Below are positions 6,199-13,315 of a DNA stretch of 29,052 nucleotides, piece by piece. The stretch is from a virus. The notes below the pieces were generated by a model that worked only from the letters and a program-made list of their open reading frames with translations, ran no database searches and was not told the DNA's origin. The DNA is taken from IMG/VR virus record IMGVR_UViG_3300027969_000336, positions 1-29,052 of that record, one strand, 5' to 3'. The position numbers and the translations under genes are program-made. Numbering within the stretch: the first letter of the stretch is position 1; every line of letters begins with the position of its first letter.

Positions 6199-7038
6199 AT
6201 GGCTCTCGGGTGGGGCGATAATGCGTGGGGTGAATACAGTTGGGGCGGCTCGATTCCTATTACGGGCAATCAAGCTGTTTCGACCGTTGGCACGGCCTCG
6301 CCTATCGTTTCTGTAGCGATTACAGGTGTAGGCGCTTCGGGAGCTGTTGGTACAGTTGTTCAGAGTCAGTCAGCCGCTGAGATTGGTGATTTAGCGACTG
6401 CTTCGGTTGGTACGGTTGGGGCTTCTGTTACGGTTGCTTTGACTGGGGTTAGTGCAACAGGGTTAAATGGTACGCCTTGGGGCTACGACACTTGGGGTAG
6501 TGAGGCTTGGGGTGGTGCTGGTTTAGGTATTGAATACGGGTTTGGGGTTACTGGGGTAAGTGCTACTGGCGCGGTTGGTAATGTTTCAGTCGCGGGGCGT
6601 TCAATTGCGTTAACAGGAGTTGGGGCTTCTGGCGAAGTTGGATCAGTAGTAAATGCGGTTACTAGTGCGATAACAGGAGTTTTGGCAACGGGTAGTGTAG
6701 GTACAGTTGTAGCTACAAGTACTCTAGGCATTACCGGTAACTACGCACAGGGTGAAGTTGGTGGGCCGATTGTTCCGCTGAACTCCAACCAAGCGCAGGG
6801 TTATGTTGGTACAGTAACTCCGGGTAAAACTGTTGAGTTGACTGGTGTAGGTTCAACGGGTGCTGTAGGGATAATGGGTACGCCTAGGACGCTTAGTTTG
6901 ACAGGTAACGGGGCGACGGGTAGTGTTGGAAATGTGGTGGCTGTTTATTGGAAGCTCATCGACGACAAACAATCAAATGTTTGGCAATTAATTGATGACA
7001 AACAGTCAACAACTTGGCAGAATATAAATACTTCGTAA
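6199..7038 (+). CDS. Repeat protein of TG(V)xATGxVG units, probable tail fibre
   Basis: 279 residues. It starts with a Trp-Gly module (GWGDNAWGEYSWGG), and a second Trp-Gly module (PWGYDTWGSEAWGG) lies near residue 95. Most of the rest is about ten copies of a 16-25 residue unit, for example AITGVGASGAVGTV, FGVTGVSATGAVGNV, IALTGVGASGEVGSV, SAITGVLATGSVGTV, LSLTGNGATGSVGNV. The last ~30 residues hold three Trp-centred copies (WKLIDDKQSNVW, WQLIDDKQSTTW, WQNI). Regular Gly/Val/Thr turns suggest an elongated beta-solenoid or fibrous shaft. Copy number may vary between relatives. SD AAGGTAGGG lies just upstream; the gene ends in a TAAGGA fusion. Function as a fibre is inference. Confidence 0.7.
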   Translation: MALGWGDNAWGEYSWGGSIPITGNQAVSTVGTASPIVSVAITGVGASGAVGTVVQSQSAAEIGDLATASVGTVGASVTVALTGVSATGLNGTPWGYDTWGSEAWGGAGLGIEYGFGVTGVSATGAVGNVSVAGRSIALTGVGASGEVGSVVNAVTSAITGVLATGSVGTVVATSTLGITGNYAQGEVGGPIVPLNSNQAQGYVGTVTPGKTVELTGVGSTGAVGIMGTPRTLSLTGNGATGSVGNVVAVYWKLIDDKQSNVWQLIDDKQSTTWQNINTS

Positions 7039-7047
7039 GGAACAAAC

Positions 7048-7674
7048 ATGGCAGCTACAACAACAGAACTAGGGCTAGTAACCCCAACGCAAGGTACGCT
7101 CTCGGGTACATGGGGCGACACAGTCAACAACGGTATTACTGAATACACCAATATTGCTATTGCGGGCACAACCACTTTTAGTGGTGACGGTGCCGTAACT
7201 TTGGTTAACACCACAGGTAGCGCATCTGCTTCAAACATTGCAACCACATCTGCGCAGTACATGATTGTGCGTGTTACGGGTACGCTGACTACTACCAAAG
7301 TTATTACATTTGGTTCTTCTGGCGCAGCCCCTTACAGTAAGTTGTATTTGGTAGACAACGCAGCAACAGGCGGTACTGTAACGTTCAAAGCTTACGGCCA
7401 GACAGGTGTTTCGGTAGCTGTTGGTGAAAAAGTTTTTGTGTTTTACAACGGCACGGACATTGTAAAAATCTCTGGCACATTGGTGTCTGGTATTGTTGGC
7501 CCAGCCAACGGCGGTACAGGCGTTGCAAATAATGCAGCCAGCACACTTACAATTTCGGGTAACTATGCTACAACGCTAACCCTTACCGGCGCAACTTCAG
7601 TCACGATGCCGACATCGGGCACTATTGCCACAAAAGGAAACGCAATAGCTTTTTCAATCGTATTTGGACTTTAA
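7048..7674 (+). CDS. Tail-fibre-like protein (LSGTWGDTVNNG N-terminus)
   Basis: 208 residues. The N-terminus TELGLVTPTQGTLSGTWGDT then VNNGITEYTNIAIAGTTT is a recurrent phage fibre/virion N-terminal module. A beta-rich middle follows: AQYMIVRVTGTLTTTKVI, YLVDNAATGGTVTFKAYGQT, GEKVFVFYNGTDIVKISG. The C-terminal part (GPANGGTGVANNAASTLTIS, TSVTMPTSGTIAT) is a widespread shaft motif of tail fibres that often precedes a receptor-binding tip. Here the protein ends soon after (AIAFSIVFGL), so the tip may be supplied by neighbours. No protease or chaperone motif is visible. It is flanked by TAAGGA stop/SD fusions on both sides. Confidence 0.75.
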   Translation: MAATTTELGLVTPTQGTLSGTWGDTVNNGITEYTNIAIAGTTTFSGDGAVTLVNTTGSASASNIATTSAQYMIVRVTGTLTTTKVITFGSSGAAPYSKLYLVDNAATGGTVTFKAYGQTGVSVAVGEKVFVFYNGTDIVKISGTLVSGIVGPANGGTGVANNAASTLTISGNYATTLTLTGATSVTMPTSGTIATKGNAIAFSIVFGL

Positions 7675-7683
7675 GGACTTAAC

Positions 7684-8079
7684 ATGACCACAGTTAACAT
7701 TGCCGCCGCCACTAGCATTATTGGCACAACTACCTACTTAACACCATCTGCAATTACGGCTGTTGTTTTGTTACCCAACTCAGCAACATCTGCAGCGGTT
7801 TACAAGATTAATCAAATTGTTGCCGCTAATGTAAATGGTTCTGCCGCAGTAAACACAACAGTTTCTATTTACTCAAACGGTGCGGTAGCTCAAGGTTCTG
7901 CCCCTAGTGGTGGTACGGCATACCCCATCGTGTCGGTAGCTTCTGTACCTATTAACGCTTCTTTAATTGTTGTCGATAAAACGTCGGCCATCTATTTGAT
8001 GGAAGGTCAATCCATTACGGTGACATCAGGCACGGCCAGCGGCATCACTTACACGATCAGCTACGAAGTTATCAGCTAA
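7684..8079 (+). CDS. Small beta-rich tail/virion protein
   Basis: 131 residues, no charged clusters, mostly Ala/Thr/Ser/Val/Ile. Sequence pieces: NIAAATSIIGTTTYLTPSAI, TAVVLLPNSATSAAVYKIN, NTTVSIYSNGAVAQGSAP, VPINASLIVVDKTSAIYLME, GQSITVTSGTASGITYTISY. Alternating hydrophobic/polar residues indicate a beta sandwich. Such short proteins commonly accompany fibres in phage tail modules. I do not recognise an assigned family. Its stop is followed by GGAGG-containing spacer and the first polyglycine gene. Confidence 0.7.
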   Translation: MTTVNIAAATSIIGTTTYLTPSAITAVVLLPNSATSAAVYKINQIVAANVNGSAAVNTTVSIYSNGAVAQGSAPSGGTAYPIVSVASVPINASLIVVDKTSAIYLMEGQSITVTSGTASGITYTISYEVIS

Positions 8080-8091
8080 TCGGAGGCAACC

Positions 8092-8970
8092 ATGTCTCTT
8101 AGTAAAGTTGGCGGGATTCTCTCAGCCGGTTTAAACGGCATTAACTACCCTGTCACAGCGGTGGAATACCTTGTCGTGGCTGGCGGGGGTGGTGGTGGAT
8201 GGCTAGGCGGTGGTGGTGGTGGTGGTGGTGTTCTATCTGCTACTGGTCTTTCAGTCACTATTGGCACTTCATACACAATTACTGTAGGTGCAGGTGGCGC
8301 AGCAACAACATCACAAGTTGCAAGTTCTAATGGTTCTAATTCTGTTTTTTCATCCATTACAGCCACTGGCGGTGGAGGCGGTGGGACTTATGACATTAGT
8401 TCTGGCGCAGGGCGTACTGGCGGTTCTGGTGGAGGTGGGGCAGCAACTGGCTCAGGAGGCGGTGCTGGAGGTGCGGGTACAAGCGGTCAAGGATTTGCAG
8501 GCGGTGCTGGACAAGGCCCATCTCCTTTTACTGGTGCTGGTGGTGGCGGTGCTGGCTCAGTTGGCATTGGCGCAACGGCTAGTGTAAAAGCAGGCGATGG
8601 TGGAACTGGATTAGCAAGTTCAATTTCAGGCTCTCAAATATTTTATGCTGGAGGTGCTGGTGGTGGCACACAGGCTTTGCCTTTTGGTATTGGTGCGGCT
8701 GGCGGTGGCAATGGTTGTCAAACTTCACCAGTAAGTTTAAATAGCACTGGATTGGCAAATACTGGCGGTGGCGGTGGTGCTGGTGGTAATCCATCTGGTG
8801 GAACTCCTGCTGTTTTATTTAATGGTGCGGCTGGTGGCTCTGGAATCGTAATTCTCCGCTACCCCTCTTACTTAGCCCCTGCTACATCAACAACAGGCTC
8901 ACCAGAAACTTATGTCACAGGCTTTTGGCGTGTGTACAGATTCGTTGCCTCTGGCACGATTACTTTCTAA
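8092..8970 (+). CDS. Polyglycine adhesin-like protein 1
   Basis: 292 residues. Residues 1-23 (MSLSKVGGILSAGLNGINYP) form a short unique head. From residue 24 the shared domain begins with VEYLVVAGGGGGG. It continues with TVGAGGAA, SVFSSITATGGGGGG, GGSGGGGA, GAGGGGAG, YAGGAGGG, NTGGGGGAGG and GGSGIVILRYP, and closes with VYRFVASGTITF. This is the glycine-rich domain of phage tail tips (PF21722-type). Runs of glycines separated by short loops recall the polyglycine-II sandwich of the S16 gp38 adhesin, where loops bind the receptor. Role as a receptor-binding tip is inference. First of four such genes (five domain copies). Codon use is dominated by GGT/GGC. Confidence 0.8.
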   Translation: MSLSKVGGILSAGLNGINYPVTAVEYLVVAGGGGGGWLGGGGGGGGVLSATGLSVTIGTSYTITVGAGGAATTSQVASSNGSNSVFSSITATGGGGGGTYDISSGAGRTGGSGGGGAATGSGGGAGGAGTSGQGFAGGAGQGPSPFTGAGGGGAGSVGIGATASVKAGDGGTGLASSISGSQIFYAGGAGGGTQALPFGIGAAGGGNGCQTSPVSLNSTGLANTGGGGGAGGNPSGGTPAVLFNGAAGGSGIVILRYPSYLAPATSTTGSPETYVTGFWRVYRFVASGTITF

Positions 8971-8979
8971 GGGATAAAA

Positions 8980-9831
8980 ATGGCAACGGGTCTTTTTACT
9001 CTCAGACAACAAAACCAAGCCCTAAGACAAGGGGCATGGAGTGGTACGCAAAAGACTGCTTGGGTTGAATATCTAGTTGTTGCTGGTGGCGGTGGTGGTG
9101 GCGGTCAAATTGCTGGTGGCGGTGGCGCAGGTGGTTTACTAACTGGCATATTAACTGTTGCCACAGGAACATCTATTACTGCAACTGTTGGTGGCGGTGG
9201 CACTTATGGGCTTGACCAAAACACAACTGGAACAAATGGTGTTAGTTCTGTATTTTCAACTATAACTGCATTAGGTGGAGGCGTAGGTGCTTCTATGGTT
9301 GCGGGCAATGGTATTGGCGGTAGTGGCGGTAGTGGGGGCGGTGGTGCTACTCAATATGCAACAGGTACTGGTGGACAAGGAACTAGTGGACAAGGAAATG
9401 CTGGTGCAAATGGTAGCCCCTATGCGGGTGCTGGCGGTGGCGGTGGCGGTGCAGGGACTGTTGGACTTGTCGCAATAACTACAACAGGTGGTAATGGAGG
9501 CGCAGGGATTGCATCAGTAATCAATGGCACAGTAACTACTTATTCTGGTGGTGGCGGTGGTGGTGGCTCTGTTCGTGGTGCTGGCGGTGTAGGCGGTGGA
9601 GGTAATGGTGGTCAGGGCGGTATAGCGGCAGATGGCTCTACCAATACTGGCGGTGGTGGTGGTGGCGGTGGAAGTGGAGGTTATCGTGGCGGTAACGGAG
9701 GCTCTGGCATTGTCATCATTCGCTACCCAAGCACATTTGCTGATGCCGCAAGTGTGACCAATGGAACAAAAACATCTATTACTGGATGGACTGTTTACAC
9801 CTTCCTTTCTAGTGGTTCAATCACTTTCTAA
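8980..9831 (+). CDS. Polyglycine adhesin-like protein 2
   Basis: 283 residues. The unique head (ATGLFTLRQQNQALRQGAWS) differs from the other copies and could select the attachment site. Then VEYLVVAGGGGGGGQIAGGG, SVFSTITALGGG, GGSGGGGA, GAGGGGGGAG, TYSGGGGGGGS, NTGGGGGGGGSGG, GGSGIVIIRYP and VYTFLSSGSITF follow the same order as protein 1. The most variable parts lie between the glycine runs, as expected for receptor loops. The gene begins 12 bases after the T of the previous stop, in TAAGGG context. Confidence 0.8.
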   Translation: MATGLFTLRQQNQALRQGAWSGTQKTAWVEYLVVAGGGGGGGQIAGGGGAGGLLTGILTVATGTSITATVGGGGTYGLDQNTTGTNGVSSVFSTITALGGGVGASMVAGNGIGGSGGSGGGGATQYATGTGGQGTSGQGNAGANGSPYAGAGGGGGGAGTVGLVAITTTGGNGGAGIASVINGTVTTYSGGGGGGGSVRGAGGVGGGGNGGQGGIAADGSTNTGGGGGGGGSGGYRGGNGGSGIVIIRYPSTFADAASVTNGTKTSITGWTVYTFLSSGSITF

Positions 9832-9840
9832 GGACAAAGC

Positions 9841-10716
9841 ATGAGTCAAACTTTATTAGGTGGATTCCTTTCCGCAACCTTTAATCCTTTGGCGGGTGAT
9901 AAGCCATCTACAGTTGAATACCTTGTGGTTGCTGGCGGAGGTGGCGGTGGTGGGCGACCTTCTAGTCAGGTCGGTGCTGGTGGCGGCGGTGCTGGTGGTT
10001 TATTAACCCTAACAAATTTTCAAGTTGCCACTGGGTCTTCTTTAACCATTACCGTTGGGGCTGGTGGCGCTGGTGGCGCGGGCGGCTCTAACACACAAGG
10101 TGTTTCAGGTTCTAACTCTGTTTTTAGTTCTATTACAGCTATTGGTGGTGGTGGCGCAAGTGGGGGCGGTGTTGCGGCGGCAACTGGCGGTAGTGGTGGC
10201 GGCGCTTTAGGTGGCTCAGACTCAGGCGGATCAGGTACTGGAGGGCAAGGCAATGCTGGTGGCGGTTCTGGAAATCAAAGCCCAAGTTACTCTGGTGCTG
10301 GTGGCGGCGGTGCTGGAAGTCAAGGACAAAATCAAGTTGGCGGTGGATACCAAGCTGGTAATGGTGGTGCAGGTTTAGTTTCTACGATTTCAGGGTCTTC
10401 TGTTCAATATGCTGGTGGCGGCGGTGGCGGAAGTGGAAGTGGCGGTTATCCGGGATTAACTTCTGGCGGAGGCGGCGGCGGTGGAAATGCTGGAAATGGA
10501 ACCGCAGGCACTGCAAATACAGGTGGTGGCGGCGGCGGTGGTTCTTCAACAGCGGGAACTGGTTATGCTGGCGGCGCTGGCGGTTCTGGGATTGTAGTTA
10601 TTCGTTACCCCACATCACAACAAGCACCTGCTTCCACAACCGGAAGCCCTCAGATAAGATATGCTGATGGGTATCAGATTTATATTTGGACATCTTCTGG
10701 CACAGTAACTTTTTAA
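9841..10716 (+). CDS. Polyglycine adhesin-like protein 3
   Basis: 291 residues. Head SQTLLGGFLSATFNPLAG, then VEYLVVAGGGGGGG, TVGAGGAGGAGG, SVFSSITAIGGGG, GGSGGGALGG, GAGGGGAGS, YAGGGGGGSGSGG, NTGGGGGGG, GGSGIVVIRYP and IYIWTSSGTVTF. Same domain order as proteins 1 and 2, with expanded glycine runs. The segment between the RYP motif and the final TF (SQQAPASTTGSPQIRYADGY) resembles the same segment in protein 1 (TSTTGSPETYVTGF). Stop/SD fusion TAAGGAG at the end leads to the small gene at 10726. Confidence 0.8.
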   Translation: MSQTLLGGFLSATFNPLAGDKPSTVEYLVVAGGGGGGGRPSSQVGAGGGGAGGLLTLTNFQVATGSSLTITVGAGGAGGAGGSNTQGVSGSNSVFSSITAIGGGGASGGGVAAATGGSGGGALGGSDSGGSGTGGQGNAGGGSGNQSPSYSGAGGGGAGSQGQNQVGGGYQAGNGGAGLVSTISGSSVQYAGGGGGGSGSGGYPGLTSGGGGGGGNAGNGTAGTANTGGGGGGGSSTAGTGYAGGAGGSGIVVIRYPTSQQAPASTTGSPQIRYADGYQIYIWTSSGTVTF

Positions 10717-10725
10717 GGAGAAAAT

Positions 10726-11079
10726 ATGAGCCATTTTGCAAAAGTAGAAAACGGTGTAGTGACGCAAGTCATCGTCATCGAGCAGGACGTTTTAAACCTT
10801 GGTCACTGGGGCGACCCAGCATCTTGGGTTCAAACAAGTTACAACACTTCTGGTGGAGTTCACTCGCAAGGCGGTACACCGTTGCGTAAGAATTTTGCTG
10901 GTATTGGATTTACATACGACTCGGGCCGTGATGCGTTTATTCCTCCAAAGCCATTTGCGTCTTGGTTGCTAAATGAAAGCACTTGTCAATGGGATGCACC
11001 TACAGCCATGCCTGTTGAAGAAGGTAAGATGTTTACATGGGACGAACCCACAACATCTTGGGTTGAAGTAATCGCCTAA
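10726..11079 (+). CDS. Small conserved tail-associated protein (cyanophage-type)
   Basis: 117 residues: SHFAKVENGVVTQVIVIEQD, GDPASWVQTSYNTSGGVHSQ, LRKNFAGIGFTYDSGRDAFI, PPKPFASWLLNESTCQWDAP and TWDEPTTSWVEV. The blocks WVQTSYNT, LRKNxAGIGxTYDxxRDAFIPPKP and W.LNE.TC.WDAP match a small protein known from T4-like cyanophage and other marine phage structural regions, whose role is not established. It interrupts the polyglycine array, with a TAAGGAG ribosome site. It is not glycine-rich and is well conserved, so it may be a fibre assembly or cap component (inference). Confidence 0.75.
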   Translation: MSHFAKVENGVVTQVIVIEQDVLNLGHWGDPASWVQTSYNTSGGVHSQGGTPLRKNFAGIGFTYDSGRDAFIPPKPFASWLLNESTCQWDAPTAMPVEEGKMFTWDEPTTSWVEVIA

Positions 11080-11090
11080 TAGGAATAATC

Positions 11091-12779
11091 ATGGCTCAAT
11101 ACAGTGGAATGTGGACGCTAAGTCAAGTCAGTCAAGCCGTAAAAGACTTGAATTGGACGGGCATTCCTCCGTCTGTCGTTGAGTATTTGATTGTTGCTGG
11201 AGGCGGTGCAGGTGGTTACAACCTTGGCGGTGGAGGTGGTGCTGGTGGTGTGCTTTCTGGCTACGCAGGAATTACATTAGGTTCTTCATACTTTGTAACT
11301 GTTGGTGCTGGTGGCGCGGCTGGTGGTAATGGCGCTACTACAGGGTCTGGTGGTGCTTCTGTTTTTAATGCTACTAGTTCAGGTGCATCTACAGGATCTA
11401 TTGTTGCTACGGGTGGTGGATATGGCGGCTCAGGATACACCACACCAATTGCTGGCGGCAGTGGTGGCTCTGGCGGCGGTGGCGGCGCACAAGGTGGGCC
11501 TGCTCTTACTGGAGGAGCCGGAATTTCTGGGCAAGGAAGCAGTGGCAGTAGTTCTAGTTCGTCAAGTTATGCTGGTGGCGGCGGTGGCGGTGCAGGTACA
11601 GTTGCAAGTACGGCTGTCTATATTGGCCCACCGGGAATTGGCGGTAACGGCGGTCAAGGTGTTGCATCTGCCATAAGCGGTTCTGTAGTTACATATGGCG
11701 GCGGAGGCGGCGGTTCATGTAATAGCACCTCTCCGGGCGCAGGGGGAGCAGGAGGTGGTGGCAATGCCGTAACTTCTGGCACTGCCATATCTGGAATTAC
11801 AAATACTGGTGGTGGCGGAGGTGGAGGTTGTTTTTTTGGCTCTGGCGGTGATGCTGGAGCAGGTGGGTCAGGTATTGTCATACTTCGCTACCCCGGCTCA
11901 ATTCAGTATTTTACTGGTGGCACAGTAACTTATGCCGCTGGTTATGTCGTTCACTCGTTTACATCTTCAGGCACATTGGCCCCAACAACGGCTACTAATT
12001 TGCTTGGTGCAAACACAATCGTTTTCTTTGCTTCTGGTACATGGACAGCCCCTACAGGCGCTACACAAGTTCAGTATTTAGTTGTAGCGGGCGGTGGTGG
12101 CGGTGGTAGTTGGATGGGTGGAGGCGGCGGCGCTGGTGGCTTCCGTACTGCTACAGGCTTATCTGTGACTGCCGGAACAACCTACACGGTTACTGTTGGC
12201 GCAGGGGGTGCTGGTTCTGCAATTAGAGACACTGTTGCCACAAATGGATCAAATTCCGTTTTTAGTTCCATTACATCTACAGGCGGTGGATATGGCGGTG
12301 CTTCATCCATAGGAACTACATCTGCAAATTCTGGCGGATCAGGTGGTGGTGGATCAGGCACATATGCTGTTGGCTCTGGAAATACTCCATCAACATCACC
12401 TAGCCAAGGAAATAATGGCGGCGCTGGGTCTACTGCTGGCAGTGCTTATGGCGGCGGCGGCGGTGGTGGCGCAAGCGCAGTTGGTACGGCTGGTTCTGGT
12501 TCTGGCGGCGGTGCAGGTGGTGCGGGCACGGCATCTAGCATCACAGGAATTTCTATTACTTATGCTGGCGGAGGCGGCGGCGGAAATAATACTAGTACAC
12601 GCGCTTCTGGAGGTGCTGGCGGTGGTGGGGCTGGTGGCGCTGGGCCTACCATTACAGGTGCTGGAGTTGCTGGAACTGCTAATACAGGTGGTGGTGGCGG
12701 CGGTGCTTGCAATGATGGTAATAACTCTTATGCCTCTGGTAACGGCGGCTCTGGCATCGTAATCATCAAGTGGAGCTAA
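11091..12779 (+). CDS. Double-domain polyglycine adhesin-like protein 4
   Basis: 562 residues, about twice the size of the other polyglycine proteins. Copy 1 runs from VVEYLIVAGGGAGG (residues 29-42) through GGSGIVILRYPGS to a VHSFTSSGTLAPT closing segment. Copy 2 starts near residue 310 with IVFFASGTWTAPTGATQ, then VQYLVVAGGGGGGSWMGGGG, SVFSSITSTGGGYGG, YAGGGGGGN, NTGGGGGG, and ends GGSGIVIIKWS without the closing SGTITF strand. It is thus an internal tandem duplication. The N-terminal head (AQYSGMWTLSQVSQAVKDL) is distinct. GGAG at 12772-12775, within its last codons, serves the next gene. Receptor-tip role inferred. Confidence 0.8.
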   Translation: MAQYSGMWTLSQVSQAVKDLNWTGIPPSVVEYLIVAGGGAGGYNLGGGGGAGGVLSGYAGITLGSSYFVTVGAGGAAGGNGATTGSGGASVFNATSSGASTGSIVATGGGYGGSGYTTPIAGGSGGSGGGGGAQGGPALTGGAGISGQGSSGSSSSSSSYAGGGGGGAGTVASTAVYIGPPGIGGNGGQGVASAISGSVVTYGGGGGGSCNSTSPGAGGAGGGGNAVTSGTAISGITNTGGGGGGGCFFGSGGDAGAGGSGIVILRYPGSIQYFTGGTVTYAAGYVVHSFTSSGTLAPTTATNLLGANTIVFFASGTWTAPTGATQVQYLVVAGGGGGGSWMGGGGGAGGFRTATGLSVTAGTTYTVTVGAGGAGSAIRDTVATNGSNSVFSSITSTGGGYGGASSIGTTSANSGGSGGGGSGTYAVGSGNTPSTSPSQGNNGGAGSTAGSAYGGGGGGGASAVGTAGSGSGGGAGGAGTASSITGISITYAGGGGGGNNTSTRASGGAGGGGAGGAGPTITGAGVAGTANTGGGGGGACNDGNNSYASGNGGSGIVIIKWS

Positions 12780-12786
12780 CCAATGT

Positions 12787-13077
12787 ATGCGCTGGCTCCT
12801 CCTGCTACTGTTGCTGTTGGGGCTAGTTGGAGCCGTAGCCAAGAGTGGCTGTCATGTGCGCGAGTTCTATGGGATTGGCTATACAACGCACGATCCAACC
12901 CAGCGGCACAAGGAAATGATGGCGTGGCTGGATCAGAACGCAGGTCACTGCAAGTCAACAGAATACATAGTCATCTGGAACAATCTGGCAGAGTGGGCGG
13001 GCGCAGCAGATTCCACATGGCTGCGTAGCAAAGTTATTCATGGATACAAAGATGCACTTGAGCGAGAGGCAAAATGA
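12787..13077 (+). CDS. Exported small protein of the lysis region
   Basis: 96 residues from the second ATG of ATGTATG. Residues 1-19 are a signal peptide or anchor (R2 then leucine-rich LLLLLLLLGLVGAVAK), followed by Cys22. The mature part reads VREFYGIGYTTHDPTQRHKE, MMAWLDQNAGHCKSTEYIVI, WNNLAEWAGAADSTWLRSKV and GYKDALEREAK. The mature pattern resembles a small conserved phage protein found next to holin and endolysin genes. The residues before Cys22 (KSG) do not make a good lipobox, so an o-spanin call is not supported. The other frame (ATG 12783) gives no recognisable protein. It overlaps the next gene by ATGA at 13074-13077. A lysis or superinfection role is inferred from position. Confidence 0.7.
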   Translation: MRWLLLLLLLLGLVGAVAKSGCHVREFYGIGYTTHDPTQRHKEMMAWLDQNAGHCKSTEYIVIWNNLAEWAGAADSTWLRSKVIHGYKDALEREAK

Positions 13078-13313
13078 AAGTCAGCTACGACAAGTGGTAT
13101 CCCGTAGTTCAGCCAAGAGGCTTGGTGCAGCAGGAAGCGTTTATCAAGAAGGTAGACAAGCAAAATGCCGAGCACGCTTTGCAAGTTCAGATTGACAATA
13201 CGGTAAAGAAGTTTCACCAGTATGAGTATGAGATTTACGAGTTCAGGATGCGGCAGATAACTCTAAACATTGAAATTGTTGGTTTAAAACGAGACATTGA
13301 TAGATTGGTTTAA
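13074..13313 (+). CDS. Small helical protein of the lysis region
   Basis: 79 residues, no signal peptide and no membrane segment. It has an N-terminal WYPVVQPRGLVQQEAFIKKV, then a long charged, Gln/Tyr-rich stretch (QIDNTVKKFHQYEYEIYEFR) and IVGLKRDIDRLV at the end, probably alpha-helical with coiled-coil character. I do not recognise the family. It overlaps the preceding gene by ATGA and its stop is two bases before the ATG at 13316. Translational coupling within the lysis cassette suggests a co-acting role, perhaps a partner of the exported protein at 12787 or of the membrane protein at 13316. Confidence 0.65.
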   Translation: MKVSYDKWYPVVQPRGLVQQEAFIKKVDKQNAEHALQVQIDNTVKKFHQYEYEIYEFRMRQITLNIEIVGLKRDIDRLV

Positions 13314-13315
13314 AC

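Larger units (their letters stand above)
8160..12779 (+). repeat. Array of five polyglycine domain copies in four genes
   Basis: Five copies of one domain are laid out in the same order of landmarks (VEYL(V/I)VAGG, TVGAGGA, SVFSSIT, SxISGxxxxYAGGGGGG, NTGGGGGG, GGSGIVI). They occupy about 8160-8970, 9063-9831, 9910-10716, 11178-11990 and 12018-12779. A small unrelated gene (10726-11079) lies between copies 3 and 4. GGT/GGC-rich DNA gives many short identical tracts between copies, so homologous exchange is possible. Confidence 0.8.

Noticed and set aside
5096-12779. Diversity-generating retroelement acting on the adhesin genes
   Set aside because: No reverse transcriptase gene and no template/variable repeat pair with adenine-specific differences was seen.
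12787-12855. Lipoprotein (o-spanin) call for the exported protein
   Set aside because: The residues before Cys22 are K-S-G, with Lys at the -3 position, which does not fit a lipobox.
8145-12958. Long minus-strand ORFs rich in Pro, His or Ser opposite the polyglycine genes
   Set aside because: They are complements of GGT/GGC-rich codons in the + strand genes (Gly reads as Pro/Thr/His on the other strand) and have no ribosome site or recognisable sequence.
12783-13028. Alternative ORF beginning at the first ATG of ATGTATG
   Set aside because: It has good SD spacing but its product has no signal peptide or known pattern, and the +1 frame from 12787 gives a signal peptide and conserved residues.
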